In this document: positions 43,685 to 51,665 of the stretch, in pieces | Position numbering within the stretch: position 1 is the stretch's first letter | Layout of the letters: each line of letters begins with the position of its first letter | Origin: Bdellovibrionales bacterium | GTDB taxonomy: Bacteria; Bdellovibrionota; Bdellovibrionia; Bdellovibrionales; Bdellovibrionaceae | Direction of reading: 5' to 3' | DNA length: 64,000 bases | Assembly (NCBI GenBank): GCA_018266295.1 | Contig: JAFEAQ010000004.1 | Span: 702,979 to 766,978 of the forward strand | Translations under genes and position numbers: made by a program | Notes under the pieces: model-generated | Databases searched by the model: none | Told to the model about the DNA's origin: nothing | What the model saw: only the letters and a program-made list of their open reading frames with translations

Positions 43685-45407
43685 GTGTCAAACCGTCCTT
43701 GATCATGGAAGTGAGTTTCTGGTCTTGAGCAAGCATTTCAAGGTCGCCATGGAGTTTCTTTTCCAACGCAGCCCCTTTGGCACGATTCGAAACTAGTTCA
43801 AAGGCCTCAAGCTTCAACAGCCAATCGTGTTTGAACTTCTGATCGTGAGTTTCAATCACGGGAGCCAGGGCTTTTTCGAGCTCTGCACCTTGAAGATTCT
43901 TTTCGCGGATCTCACGCACTTTTGCGTACTGAGAGTGATAGAGCTTTTCTTCGTCAGAGTATGTACGTTGTGGCACGCGAGCCGCAACAAAGTCATCGGT
44001 TTCACCATAGGCCTCACGGTCCGCAGCTCCGCCAAAGACGGAAGTGACTGTGCAACCGATCGCCATATCGAAGGTCCCCCATGAAGGATCAAATAAGACG
44101 CGATCACCAAGAGTCGCCTTTGCATCAGTCAATGAAAGCAAAACGGTTTTGCGATCTTGCTCAAAGCGGCCGTTGAAAGTGCCGGTGACATGAACGCCGC
44201 TGGTGAATTCAAGATCCATTTTTTTGCCCGGAGCTGCATTGAGCTGATCCCACTGGCTGTCAGACAAATCAGAAGGACAGATGCTTGGGAATTTTTTAAG
44301 TTTACCGACAGGCGTGCCAAAGCCGTGCGCGTGATAGTCAGGTCCTTGGCCATGCAGCTGCTCATCTTTGAACGAGAGCTGTGAAGGACCTTGGAAGCGC
44401 AAGTAAGCGACTTCTTGTGACGGATGCGGAGGCGTTATCACTTCCACGACCACGCCCGAGATCTGAATGCCGGAGTTTAATTCTACGGTGTTTACAGATT
44501 CTGCACGAATGGCTTTTTGCACGCTCTCGATACCGCCTTTACGGAAGGCCATTTGATCGGCCATTTCGTTTAAGACTTTCACGAGAGTTTTAAAATCAGG
44601 AGTCACAAAAAGCTGCGGTTGTGGTTCCGTGATGTCGTAGCCCTGCTTAATGCAATCCACACTCAGAGGAATTTTCTTCACTTTATCGCTGAGGCACCAC
44701 TTCGCTTCGCCGACACTTGAAAGCAATCCAGCACCAAAGATCTTTGGCTGCTTCATATCGCCGATCAAGCCATACTCCGCAGTCCACCAGTTCATGCGGC
44801 CGAGTTCCGCCGCTTCCGAGATGTGTGAGATGCTTTTTGAAACGCGTTCAAGCTTTTCTTCAGCCGCTTTGATTTGTTCAGGCGTTGAAGACGGATTTTC
44901 TTTAATATCCGAAAGCTCGCGAATGGCTTCGTACATGTTGATATCTTCTTTGCTGATCAATGCCTTACGCGAAATCTGTGCGTACTGGCGAAGGTAATCA
45001 GCAAATTCAGGATTCGCTAAGATCGGCGCGTGTCCTGCAGCTTCATGAACAATGTCCGGAGCCGGCGTGTACAGCAAATGATCGAGAGTGCGCATATCAG
45101 ACGCAATCGGCAAAACACCGAGGGATTGAAGCTCCATAAAAGCGGCGGGTGGAATAAAACCACTGACAGGAATTGCGCGCCAGCCGAATTTTTGGATTTT
45201 TGCGCTGATGTCTTCAATGCGCGGGATCTTTTCGATTTCAATTCCGGTCTTCGCAAGGCCCTCAACGTAGGATTCGTGCGCGTGAACAGACAAGTAGGCT
45301 TTCAGCTGACGAAGGATGTAACGCCAAGACGCCTGCTCGACAGGCGTGTACTTAGCGTAGTTCTGTTCAACAACATATTTGCGAAGGTGCTTCGGAAGAG
45401 ATTCCAT
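43671..45407 (-). CDS. Aromatic amino acid (phenylalanine 4-) hydroxylase with C-terminal extension
   Basis: This 578-residue protein has the catalytic domain of pterin-dependent aromatic amino acid hydroxylases in the first 300 residues. The iron ligands are His121 and His126 in DIVHEAAGHAP and Glu211 in WWTAEYGLIG. It would turn phenylalanine into tyrosine. Bacterial enzymes are typically near 300 residues; the remaining 280 residues here (beta-rich, with PPHPSQEVAYLRFQGPSQL and a charged helical end) are not recognised and may regulate it. AAGGA precedes the ATG by 8 bases. The regulatory ACT domain of animal enzymes is N-terminal and is absent. Confidence 0.92.
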   Translation of the reverse strand: MESLPKHLRKYVVEQNYAKYTPVEQASWRYILRQLKAYLSVHAHESYVEGLAKTGIEIEKIPRIEDISAKIQKFGWRAIPVSGFIPPAAFMELQSLGVLPIASDMRTLDHLLYTPAPDIVHEAAGHAPILANPEFADYLRQYAQISRKALISKEDINMYEAIRELSDIKENPSSTPEQIKAAEEKLERVSKSISHISEAAELGRMNWWTAEYGLIGDMKQPKIFGAGLLSSVGEAKWCLSDKVKKIPLSVDCIKQGYDITEPQPQLFVTPDFKTLVKVLNEMADQMAFRKGGIESVQKAIRAESVNTVELNSGIQISGVVVEVITPPHPSQEVAYLRFQGPSQLSFKDEQLHGQGPDYHAHGFGTPVGKLKKFPSICPSDLSDSQWDQLNAAPGKKMDLEFTSGVHVTGTFNGRFEQDRKTVLLSLTDAKATLGDRVLFDPSWGTFDMAIGCTVTSVFGGAADREAYGETDDFVAARVPQRTYSDEEKLYHSQYAKVREIREKNLQGAELEKALAPVIETHDQKFKHDWLLKLEAFELVSNRAKGAALEKKLHGDLEMLAQDQKLTSMIKDGLTHAQL

Positions 45408-45419
45408 CTAAATCAGTCC

Positions 45420-46394
45420 TTACAACCAAGGATCTGACTTGGTGAGATAGTTTTTCACGTAGTCATCCACAGCTTTTTCCAGAGGCCATTTTGAAGGACT
45501 CATTCCTGCCTTCGCCCATTTATCGGTTTTTGCTTCTGTGTAGTACTGATACTGACCGCGGACGTTTTCAGGCATTTCGATCCAGTTGATTTTCAGAGTC
45601 TTACCCATCGCTGCAAACACAGAGTTCGCAAGATCAAGCCATGTGCGGGATTTACCAAAACCCATGTTGTAAACGCCGTTAGCCGGCTTTTTCTCCATGA
45701 GTTCCCACATCCAGCCGGTGACGTCTTTCACGTAAACGAAGTCACGCATAAATTCGCCGTCTTTGTAGTTTGGATTTGCGGACTTGAATAAGCCAAACGC
45801 GCCAGTGTCTCTGATCTGATTGTAAGCTTTGAACGCCACGCTCGACATAAAGTCTTTGTGATACTCGTTCGGGCCAAACACGTTAAAGAATTTCAAACCA
45901 TACCAGTGTGGTGGAGTTTGAGTTTGCTTCACCGCCCAGCGATCAAACAAAACTTTTGATTCGCCATAGAGGTTCAAAGGTTTTAGCAGCTCCGAGTCGG
46001 TCGTATCATCAAAGCCCAGTTCGCCGGCACCGTAAGTAGCGGCAGAGCTCGCGTAGATGAGATCTTTTTTGAACTTCGTGCACCACTCAAAAATTCTTTG
46101 AGTGTAGTAGGTGTTGTTTTCCCACAGGAACTCTTTGTTGGTTTCTGTCGTCGAAGAGCATGCACCCATGTGGATGATCCAAGTGACTTTCTCTTGGGCC
46201 TCTTTCGTGTCCAAGAAAGGCCAGAGCTCATCTTTACCGAGGAATTTAGAGTATTTTCTGTGTTTGAGAACGTTGCGGGTTTTGAGGTCCACAGAGTCCA
46301 CGCAGACGATATCGGTCATGCCCTTTTGATTGAGCTCCCATACCATCACGCTGCCAATAAAGCCGTTTGCACCAGTTACGATAATCATAGCCAC
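45420..46394 (-). CDS. hldD: ADP-L-glycero-D-manno-heptose 6-epimerase
   Basis: This 324-residue extended short-chain dehydrogenase has GANGFIGS for NAD(P) binding, DSVDLKTRN, IHMGACSSTTETN, YASSAATYG, and the catalytic YGESK. The combination of HMGACSSTTE and FNVFGPNEYHK is specific to HldD/RfaD. It makes ADP-L-glycero-beta-D-manno-heptose for the LPS inner core. The start may be the GTG at 46394 or the ATG at 46388; neither has a strong ribosome site. It precedes the hydroxylase gene by 12 bases on the same strand. An LPS core gene fits a Gram-negative organism. Confidence 0.95.
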   Translation of the reverse strand: MAMIIVTGANGFIGSVMVWELNQKGMTDIVCVDSVDLKTRNVLKHRKYSKFLGKDELWPFLDTKEAQEKVTWIIHMGACSSTTETNKEFLWENNTYYTQRIFEWCTKFKKDLIYASSAATYGAGELGFDDTTDSELLKPLNLYGESKVLFDRWAVKQTQTPPHWYGLKFFNVFGPNEYHKDFMSSVAFKAYNQIRDTGAFGLFKSANPNYKDGEFMRDFVYVKDVTGWMWELMEKKPANGVYNMGFGKSRTWLDLANSVFAAMGKTLKINWIEMPENVRGQYQYYTEAKTDKWAKAGMSPSKWPLEKAVDDYVKNYLTKSDPWL

Positions 46395-46554
46395 AATGTA
46401 GATAATTCACGTCGTAAACTCAAGGTGCAAAGCTCCTAGTCAGCACTGAATTTTCTCTAAAAAACCGGCGCCAGGACCTCATAAAATGCAATAGAAGCCT
46501 GTTTTGCCAGGCACGAGGGTTGCTATTTTCCACCCTCAGCGGAGGGCGCTTTAC

Positions 46555-48111
46555 GTGCTAAAAAGACCGAGACTCATAGTTTCTGCTTTGCTGATCGTAG
46601 CCATGGGGGCTTTTATAGCCTTTGGCAAGGCACAGAAACTTTCCAAGGTAAAAACAGCGGATGAATACTGGGCCGAGACGGGCTTGGGATCCCAGACGCT
46701 CGAGGAGTTATTGCAAGAGGGGTCTTGCAGCAGCTCTGAGCGCTATTTCTACGCGTGTGTGAATGCTGTGCAGTCGGTCGCACAGAAGTATGGTTTCGAC
46801 CTTTCTACAGATGGGCGCCTCGTGCCTACGTCGAAAACCACCAGCCAAGCGATCTCTGAAAAAGAGCTCCTGGCGCCTTGGAAAGTTTATCTTTCTTCTC
46901 AAGCACAGATTCCAAATTTTCCGTTCATGAAGGTTTGGAAAGAGCTCGTGAATGACCATATCGAAGCGGAAAAACTGAGTGCGGCGGTGGGCCTTGGTAT
47001 GAATGGCTTTTTGTCCGTTTTCCGTGATCCGCACACATACTTGATGCCGGCAAAGATGTACAACGAGGTGGTTGCCAAGGCGAATCCGCGCAGCCTTTCT
47101 ATTGGCGTGGTGATCGGCCGTTCTGACAAGCAGTACTTCATTAAAAAAGTGATCGAGAATTCTTCTTCGTTTATCGCGGGCCTTCGCAAAGGCGACGTTC
47201 TTCTTTCTATCGATGGCAAGAAGGCGCAAGTGATGTCGATGCAAGAACTCAGTGACTCTCTTCGTGGAGAAGAGGGCAGCACACTTCGTTTGTCGGTTCT
47301 GCGCCATGGGGATTTGAAAATGATCAACGTCTTGCGCACGCAGCAGACGTTGCCGACGGTGAGCTATCAAGTGCTTGAGGGGATCAAGCCTGTTGGCGTG
47401 CTCACGATCAATAAGTTTGCAATCGATGCTTGTACTGAAGTGAAAGGCGCTCTTCAGCACCTCAAACAGCAAGGCATTCGTGGCTTGCTGCTGGATCTTC
47501 GTGATAATCCAGGTGGTCAGATGGATGAAGCGGCTTGCGTGACAGGCTTGTTCGTCGGTCTTGGCAAAAAGGTTTTCCAAATTAAGCCGATTGTTCCTGA
47601 TGTTGAGGAAGAAACAGCATACAGCGAACAAGAGCAAGAGTATGACGGCTCTATGGCCGTATTGATTAACTCAGGCTCGGCAAGTGCAGCTGAAATCGTT
47701 GCCGGTGCTTTGCAAGATTATCATCGCGCCATCTTGGTGGGTGAGCGTAGTTTTGGTAAAGGCTCATTCCAAGAAGGTGAAATCTGGTCGAAGAACAGTG
47801 AGATCGCCATCTTCGAAACCAAGGGTTTCTATTACCTGCCGTCAGGTCGTACGCCGCAAATGGTGGGCCTAGAGCCTGACGTGAAAGTGAATTTCAAAGA
47901 CAGTTTTGCTCTTCGTGAACAAGATCAGTTTTGGTATCCACTCATGGCGCCGAATGCGATTTCGACAATCGGTGTTGCCGCGGATTTACAGCCGGATCTT
48001 GCAACTTGTATCAGCTTTGACAGTGACTTCTTGTCTCCGGACGATCCTGAAATCAAAGAAGCGCATAGAGTTCTCAGTTGCCGTGGAATTGCTGAACGAG
48101 GGGAAAGATGA
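46555..48111 (+). CDS. S41 family C-terminal processing protease (CtpA/Prc-like)
   Basis: This 518-residue protein from the GTG at 46555 (GGAGGG eight bases upstream; the frame opens at 46504) has an N-terminal membrane anchor (RLIVSALLIVAMGAFIAF). It has a helical region, a PDZ domain (IAGLRKGDVLLSIDGKK), and an S41 catalytic core with SGSASAAEI (Ser377) and FGKGS (Lys402), the Ser/Lys dyad 25 residues apart as in Prc. It should process periplasmic or outer-membrane proteins. Its stop overlaps the esterase start (ATGA), so the two are coupled. Confidence 0.92.
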   Translation: MLKRPRLIVSALLIVAMGAFIAFGKAQKLSKVKTADEYWAETGLGSQTLEELLQEGSCSSSERYFYACVNAVQSVAQKYGFDLSTDGRLVPTSKTTSQAISEKELLAPWKVYLSSQAQIPNFPFMKVWKELVNDHIEAEKLSAAVGLGMNGFLSVFRDPHTYLMPAKMYNEVVAKANPRSLSIGVVIGRSDKQYFIKKVIENSSSFIAGLRKGDVLLSIDGKKAQVMSMQELSDSLRGEEGSTLRLSVLRHGDLKMINVLRTQQTLPTVSYQVLEGIKPVGVLTINKFAIDACTEVKGALQHLKQQGIRGLLLDLRDNPGGQMDEAACVTGLFVGLGKKVFQIKPIVPDVEEETAYSEQEQEYDGSMAVLINSGSASAAEIVAGALQDYHRAILVGERSFGKGSFQEGEIWSKNSEIAIFETKGFYYLPSGRTPQMVGLEPDVKVNFKDSFALREQDQFWYPLMAPNAISTIGVAADLQPDLATCISFDSDFLSPDDPEIKEAHRVLSCRGIAERGER

Positions 48112-48749
48112 TTTACACAGACCTCTTCAAGTTCAAATTCATTCCAGCTCGTAAACCGTCTGAGAAATTGATGATCGTATTGCATGGAAAAGGCGACAGC
48201 ATTCGCCCATTCCGCAATTTCGATGACGAGATGGACGTGCCTGAGATGAACTATCTTTTGCTGAATGCACCAAAGAAGTTCCTCGATGGTTACTCTTGGT
48301 ACGGCGATCCTCCGTATGAGCGCGAAGGCGTTCTTAAGGTTCGCGAAAAGGTTTTGCAGCTTCTTGTTCAGCTCGAAATGCAGGGCTGGAAAAGCGAAAA
48401 TATTTTCCTTTTTGGTTTTTCTCAGGGCTGTTTAATTAGTGCTGATATTGGTTTGAATTATCCGAAACGTCTTGGCGGTATCGTGGGTGTCAGTGGCTAT
48501 TTCCACTTCTATCCACGCTGGCGCCAGCAACTGGCGTCGGATTCACTGAAAACCCCATGGGTGTTCACGCACGGCCGTCAGGACGATTTGCTCAAGATTG
48601 ATGAAACCAAGCACGGAGTTGAAAAGCTCCGCGACGCCGGCTTTGATGTCGATTGGATCGAGCTGGATAAAGAGCATGTCCTTACCGACGAAGAAATGCC
48701 AATGATCCGCAAATGGGTTCGCGACCAGCTTCGCGGCCTTTCGAAATAA
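48108..48749 (+). CDS. Alpha/beta hydrolase (YpfH/carboxylesterase-like)
   Basis: This 213-residue protein has the alpha/beta hydrolase triad in order: LHGKGDS oxyanion loop, FGFSQG nucleophile elbow, HGRQDDL with the acid, and DKEHVL with the histidine. The layout is that of the phospholipase/carboxylesterase group. It starts inside the end of the protease gene (4-base overlap). There is no signal peptide, so it acts in the cytosol. Substrate unknown; a role linked to the protease is only suggested by coupling. Confidence 0.88.
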   Translation: MIYTDLFKFKFIPARKPSEKLMIVLHGKGDSIRPFRNFDDEMDVPEMNYLLLNAPKKFLDGYSWYGDPPYEREGVLKVREKVLQLLVQLEMQGWKSENIFLFGFSQGCLISADIGLNYPKRLGGIVGVSGYFHFYPRWRQQLASDSLKTPWVFTHGRQDDLLKIDETKHGVEKLRDAGFDVDWIELDKEHVLTDEEMPMIRKWVRDQLRGLSK

Positions 48750-49106
48750 GCAAGCGCGCCGATTTGTAGCACGCTCGCCCAGTCGCCGGTTGTGCGACGG
48801 CCATCCGTCCGTGAGAACGGGGCCAGACGACCATCGTGGTCGTCTGGGAATGAATACCTAAGACAAGTACTCGATTTGATGTCTTCAGCAGGGACCCATT
48901 TCTGCAAATGGTATATTATACGAATGGGTCGTCTATTATACCATTCGTAGAGAAGGACCTTTTGTATCAAAGTACAAAATAAAATCGAAGGGCTTTCCCA
49001 AGACACAGAAACCTGACGGCCTGGACGGCCGGCAGGAAGCGGGGTTCGGGGCAGGCGCACCGATTATCAGGATGTAGGAAGACCGGCAGAGCCAGTACTA
49101 ACCTAC
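48750..49106. other. Structured non-coding stretch, candidate ncRNA or regulatory leader
   Basis: This 357-base region holds no frame with a start and ribosome site that I can support. It has a perfect 11-base hairpin at 48823-48847. It also has competing inverted repeats at 48895-48947, where one CCATTCG (48941-48947) can pair with either of two upstream AATGG segments, and an inverted repeat TTTTGTA...TACAAAA at 48960-48979. Direction of transcription is unclear. It resembles no RNA family I can name. Confidence 0.45.
48823..48847. repeat. Perfect 11-base inverted repeat without T tract
   Basis: CCAGACGACCA and its complement flank a TCG loop. No T run follows on either strand, so it is not an ordinary terminator. 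A weaker GTCGC...GCGAC stem and GGCC-closed segment lie just before it. Confidence 0.6.
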
Positions 49107-49244
49107 TTAACCCGCTTTATTAAACCGATAATAAGGATCTGTACGAACGTTTTCCATTTGTCGCTCGTAGGCGACCTGTTCCCGGAAATAGAAGAATCCG
49201 GGATTTTGAGTTCTGAAGCGGAAAAGATTTAATAAGAATCTCAT
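49107..49244 (-). CDS. Small protein of 45 residues, unknown function
   Basis: This minus-strand frame runs from the ATG at 49244 to a TAA at 49107-49109. It has GGAGGT five bases before the ATG, one of the strongest ribosome sites in the window. The product begins MRFLLNLFRFRTQNPGF and ends YYRFNKAG. It is basic and aromatic with a short amphipathic start, no clear membrane segment and no known family. It diverges from the XRE regulator gene, which may control it. I support it because of the ribosome site and the isolated setting; codon statistics over 45 codons are weak. Confidence 0.6.
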   Translation of the reverse strand: MRFLLNLFRFRTQNPGFFYFREQVAYERQMENVRTDPYYRFNKAG

Positions 49245-49264
49245 CGGGGACCTCCTTCTGCTTT

Positions 49265-49293
49265 GTTTACTTTCGGCGGAATGGTGCTATAAT
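49265..49293 (+). promoter_or_regulatory. Promoter of the XRE regulator gene
   Basis: Consensus -10 TATAAT at 49288-49293 with GTTTAC 17 bases upstream at 49265-49270. It points toward the XRE gene at 49378 and leaves a leader of about 80 bases that contains a palindrome. Confidence 0.6.
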
Positions 49294-49331
49294 TCAATAC
49301 CAGGTAGGGAAGTGCTATTGGGCGATACTGC

Positions 49332-49345
49332 CGCCTTATAAGGCG
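49332..49345. promoter_or_regulatory. Palindrome in the XRE regulator leader
   Basis: CGCCTTATAAGGCG is a perfect 14-base palindrome 32 bases before the GTG start and downstream of the candidate promoter. It could be an autoregulatory operator or a leader hairpin. Confidence 0.5.
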
Positions 49346-49377
49346 AAACTTTGCAGCTCTTCCTTAAGGAGAGTCCT

Positions 49378-50118
49378 GTGTCTCAGATTGATCAGTTTCT
49401 GGCCGCGCTCAAACGAGCTTTAAAGAATAAACAGTGGAACTACAAGCAAGTCGCAGAAGCCCTGCACGTCAGCGAATCCAGCGTGAAGCGGTTGCTGAGT
49501 AATAAAAAAATCAGTCTCGATCGCATCGAAAAAATCTGTGATGCCACGGGAATTAGTTTTGCCGATGTCTGCAAGCTCGCCGAGTGGCAGGATGAAGACC
49601 CTTATATCGTTCTTTCTTTTGAACAAGAGAAAATTCTTTCTGAGAATCCACGGTTGCTTCATTATTTTACTTTACTCACTGAGGGCTATAAGCCGCAAAA
49701 GATTGAAAAAGAATTTCAAATCTTGCCCGCTGAGAGTAAGAAGTTTTTATTTACTCTCGATAAGTGCAATCTGATTGAGCTTCATCCCAAAGACAAAGTG
49801 AAGCTCATTAAAAACGGCCTTTTTCGTTTCCGTCGCGACGGCCCTGTGGGAAAAGTTGTGTTTCAACAGCTCAAAGAGAGTTTCTTGTTTTCTGATTTCA
49901 AAGCAAACGATGAGTTCATTCGTTTCGGAATGCGCAAGCTGAGTCCGGCGGCTCTGGCGAAGCTGAAGGTGAAGATTGAAAAGATCTATCTTGAGCTTGA
50001 AGAAGAAGCCAACTACGAGCTGCAGATGGAAAGCACTGACAAAGAATACGGCGTTCTCTTTGCTTATCGTCCTTGGCAGTATTCTATTATGAATGTCCTC
50101 AAGAAAAGAACGGGTTAG
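49378..50118 (+). CDS. XRE-type helix-turn-helix regulator
   Basis: This 246-residue protein starts at the GTG at 49378, chosen by GGAGA six bases upstream. An N-terminal XRE/Cro helix-turn-helix (YKQVAEALHVSESSVKRLL, then SLDRIEKICDATGISF, residues about 15-65) is followed by about 170 residues with winged-helix-like and helical parts (LPAESKKFLFTLDKCNLIEL). The C-terminal half may be a sensor or second DNA-binding domain; I do not recognise a family for it. It lies opposite the 45-codon gene, with a palindrome in its leader, so autoregulation is likely. Confidence 0.83.
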   Translation: MSQIDQFLAALKRALKNKQWNYKQVAEALHVSESSVKRLLSNKKISLDRIEKICDATGISFADVCKLAEWQDEDPYIVLSFEQEKILSENPRLLHYFTLLTEGYKPQKIEKEFQILPAESKKFLFTLDKCNLIELHPKDKVKLIKNGLFRFRRDGPVGKVVFQQLKESFLFSDFKANDEFIRFGMRKLSPAALAKLKVKIEKIYLELEEEANYELQMESTDKEYGVLFAYRPWQYSIMNVLKKRTG

Positions 50119-50181
50119 GATAGACTCAGAATTCTGAAAAGAGCTCCCATATAGGTGCCAACACCTCACTAGGAGTTTTTT

Positions 50182-50448
50182 ATGATCACTCTTTTATTGA
50201 TGACAGGCCTTATGGGACCAATGGTTTTCGCTGCCGACAATCCACCCAGCGGACCGAGTGCACCGACTCATAGCGCTGGTATGCCAGGTTCTGCACAGGC
50301 GCAGCTGGATATGATGAAAAAAGATGTCATGGATAAGTGCATGGCGGTGAAGAAAAATGAAGGCACTTGCAAAGATATGATGAAATCGTGCGGTGATACA
50401 AAACTGCAATCATGTATGAATGAAAAACTGAATATGATGAAGAAATGA
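50182..50448 (+). CDS. Small exported Met/Cys-rich protein
   Basis: This 88-residue protein has a signal peptide ending near VFAAD. The mature part starts with a Pro/Ser-rich stretch and ends with a methionine- and lysine-rich helix carrying four cysteines spaced CMAVKKNEGTC and CGDTKLQSC. The CX9-10C spacing suggests two disulfide-linked helices or a metal site. AGGAG lies about 8 bases before the ATG, and a small AGGTG-CCAA-CACCT hairpin is just upstream. No family recognised. Confidence 0.75.
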   Translation: MITLLLMTGLMGPMVFAADNPPSGPSAPTHSAGMPGSAQAQLDMMKKDVMDKCMAVKKNEGTCKDMMKSCGDTKLQSCMNEKLNMMKK

Positions 50449-50450
50449 GC

Positions 50451-51122
50451 TTAGAATTTTCTAAGCAAGCCGACGAGAATGCCCTGAATATTCACCTCCA
50501 ACGGTGAATACCACATGGATTGAAGTTTCTCGTTGGCCGGGCGGAGTTCGATCATGAGCTCATCATGGCTTCCGCGCGGAGGCGTCCGGAGGAAGAAGCG
50601 TTTCACAGTCGCTTCGTTCTCGATTGTTGCGACAACGAGGTCACCGTTAGAAGCGTTATTCTGTTGCTGCACCAAAATGGTGTCACCATCCAAAATGCCT
50701 TCGTTAATCATTGAATCGCCCTGCACTCGCAGGGCGAACGTCTTATTTGGATTCCGAACCATATGATTCGGCACTTGCACATATTCATCGTGCTTTAAAG
50801 ATTCAATCGGGGCCCCGGCTGCGACTTTGCCGAGGAGAGGAAGAGACAGGACCTCCTCCGTGCTTTGGAGGAGCGATTGAGGAGAAGGTCCTGTCGATGT
50901 GACTACCTGAATAGCCCGTTTCTGATTGGCGTGGTTCTTTACATATCCCTTGCGTGTCAGTTGCTTCAGGTAATTTTGGACCGAGTTAAACGACGCGAAT
51001 CCAAAATGATCCCTAATCTCCTGATACGACGGAGAAATTCCAGAACTCTTTTGAAAGCTTTCGACGAATTCGAGGAAGGCTTTCTCTTTCGCTGTAAGGG
51101 GGAGGGGCGAATTATCAATCAT
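50451..51122 (-). CDS. lexA: LexA repressor (SOS regulator)
   Basis: This 223-residue protein has an N-terminal winged helix (ISPSYQEIRDHFGFASFNSVQNYL) and a C-terminal S24 peptidase-like domain. Self-cleavage would occur between Ala102 and Gly103, with Ser137 (GDSM) and Lys174 (TVKRFF) as the catalytic pair. RecA-stimulated cleavage derepresses SOS genes. A nested palindrome directly upstream fits autoregulation. A poly-Ser/Thr/Gln hinge lengthens it to slightly more than the usual 200 residues. It stands alone, convergent with the small exported protein gene (2 bases apart). Confidence 0.95.
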   Translation of the reverse strand: MIDNSPLPLTAKEKAFLEFVESFQKSSGISPSYQEIRDHFGFASFNSVQNYLKQLTRKGYVKNHANQKRAIQVVTSTGPSPQSLLQSTEEVLSLPLLGKVAAGAPIESLKHDEYVQVPNHMVRNPNKTFALRVQGDSMINEGILDGDTILVQQQNNASNGDLVVATIENEATVKRFFLRTPPRGSHDELMIELRPANEKLQSMWYSPLEVNIQGILVGLLRKF

Positions 51123-51125
51123 AAA

Positions 51126-51161
51126 CTTACATATGAATTACATATGTAAATGATGTGTAAG
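51126..51161. promoter_or_regulatory. Nested LexA-type operator
   Basis: An inner perfect palindrome TTACATATGTAA (51138-51149) is centred at 51143.5. An outer pair CTTAC (51126-51130) and GTAAG (51157-51161) share exactly that centre. TTAC...GTAA half-sites agree with the LexA box reported for Bdellovibrio. It begins four bases upstream of the lexA start, so it should give autoregulation. Confidence 0.8.
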
Positions 51162-51226
51162 TCAAAAAGGATTTTTGCTGGTCTAGGAAAATAGCGCGGG
51201 GCTTAATGACAGCCCCGGATGTGGAA

Positions 51227-51484
51227 TTATTCGATGTCGTTTACGGGGCAGTTATCATGCCCTGCTTTGCAATCAGCAACTGAAGGCTTGGCGACTTTCA
51301 GTTTGTTGAGGTCCACCTTTTCGGGGGCGCCCACTGAACTGATCACGCGTTTTTGGGGAAGCATTTCCCGCGACGCAAGTTCGCTTTGTGCAACCGGTAA
51401 GAAGGTGCAATTTTGGTAGAGTAGAATTGCTACTGGGTTGATGACCAGTAGGGCCACGAAACTAAACCCGCCCCGCTCGAGCAT
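51227..51484 (-). CDS. Small lipoprotein
   Basis: This 85-residue protein has a lipoprotein-type signal ending in LLYQNC (Cys26), the same style as the FQNC lipobox of the lipoproteins near 24 kb. The mature part is 60 residues with one more cysteine pair (DCKAGHDNC). The ATG is fixed by GAGGAGG six bases upstream. It is probably membrane-tethered. It diverges from the M14 peptidase gene with 181 bases between; no family recognised. Confidence 0.8.
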   Translation of the reverse strand: MLERGGFSFVALLVINPVAILLYQNCTFLPVAQSELASREMLPQKRVISSVGAPEKVDLNKLKVAKPSVADCKAGHDNCPVNDIE

Positions 51485-51665
51485 GAAGTCCTCCTCAATA
51501 GAACTTTGTTATCTCTCTATTCTACGGAAGAAGTGGTCCAGGACCTTAGTCCGAAATCGAAAGTTCTCATTCTGAGACAAAGAAAAGTTCTTAACCAGGG
51601 AAATCTCGCCTTGAGAGTGCGCAAAGGACTGGCAATAATAATAAAAGCGACTTAAAAAGGATTTT

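Noticed and set aside
46708..47637. A 309-codon open frame on the minus strand opposite the S41 protease gene
   Set aside because: It lies wholly inside a gene with clear catalytic motifs, has no ribosome site, and its product is a basic low-complexity shadow rather than a known fold.
48750..49106. tmRNA, RNase P RNA or 6S RNA in the structured gap
   Set aside because: None of the conserved sequence blocks of those RNAs could be found by eye; left as an unnamed candidate.
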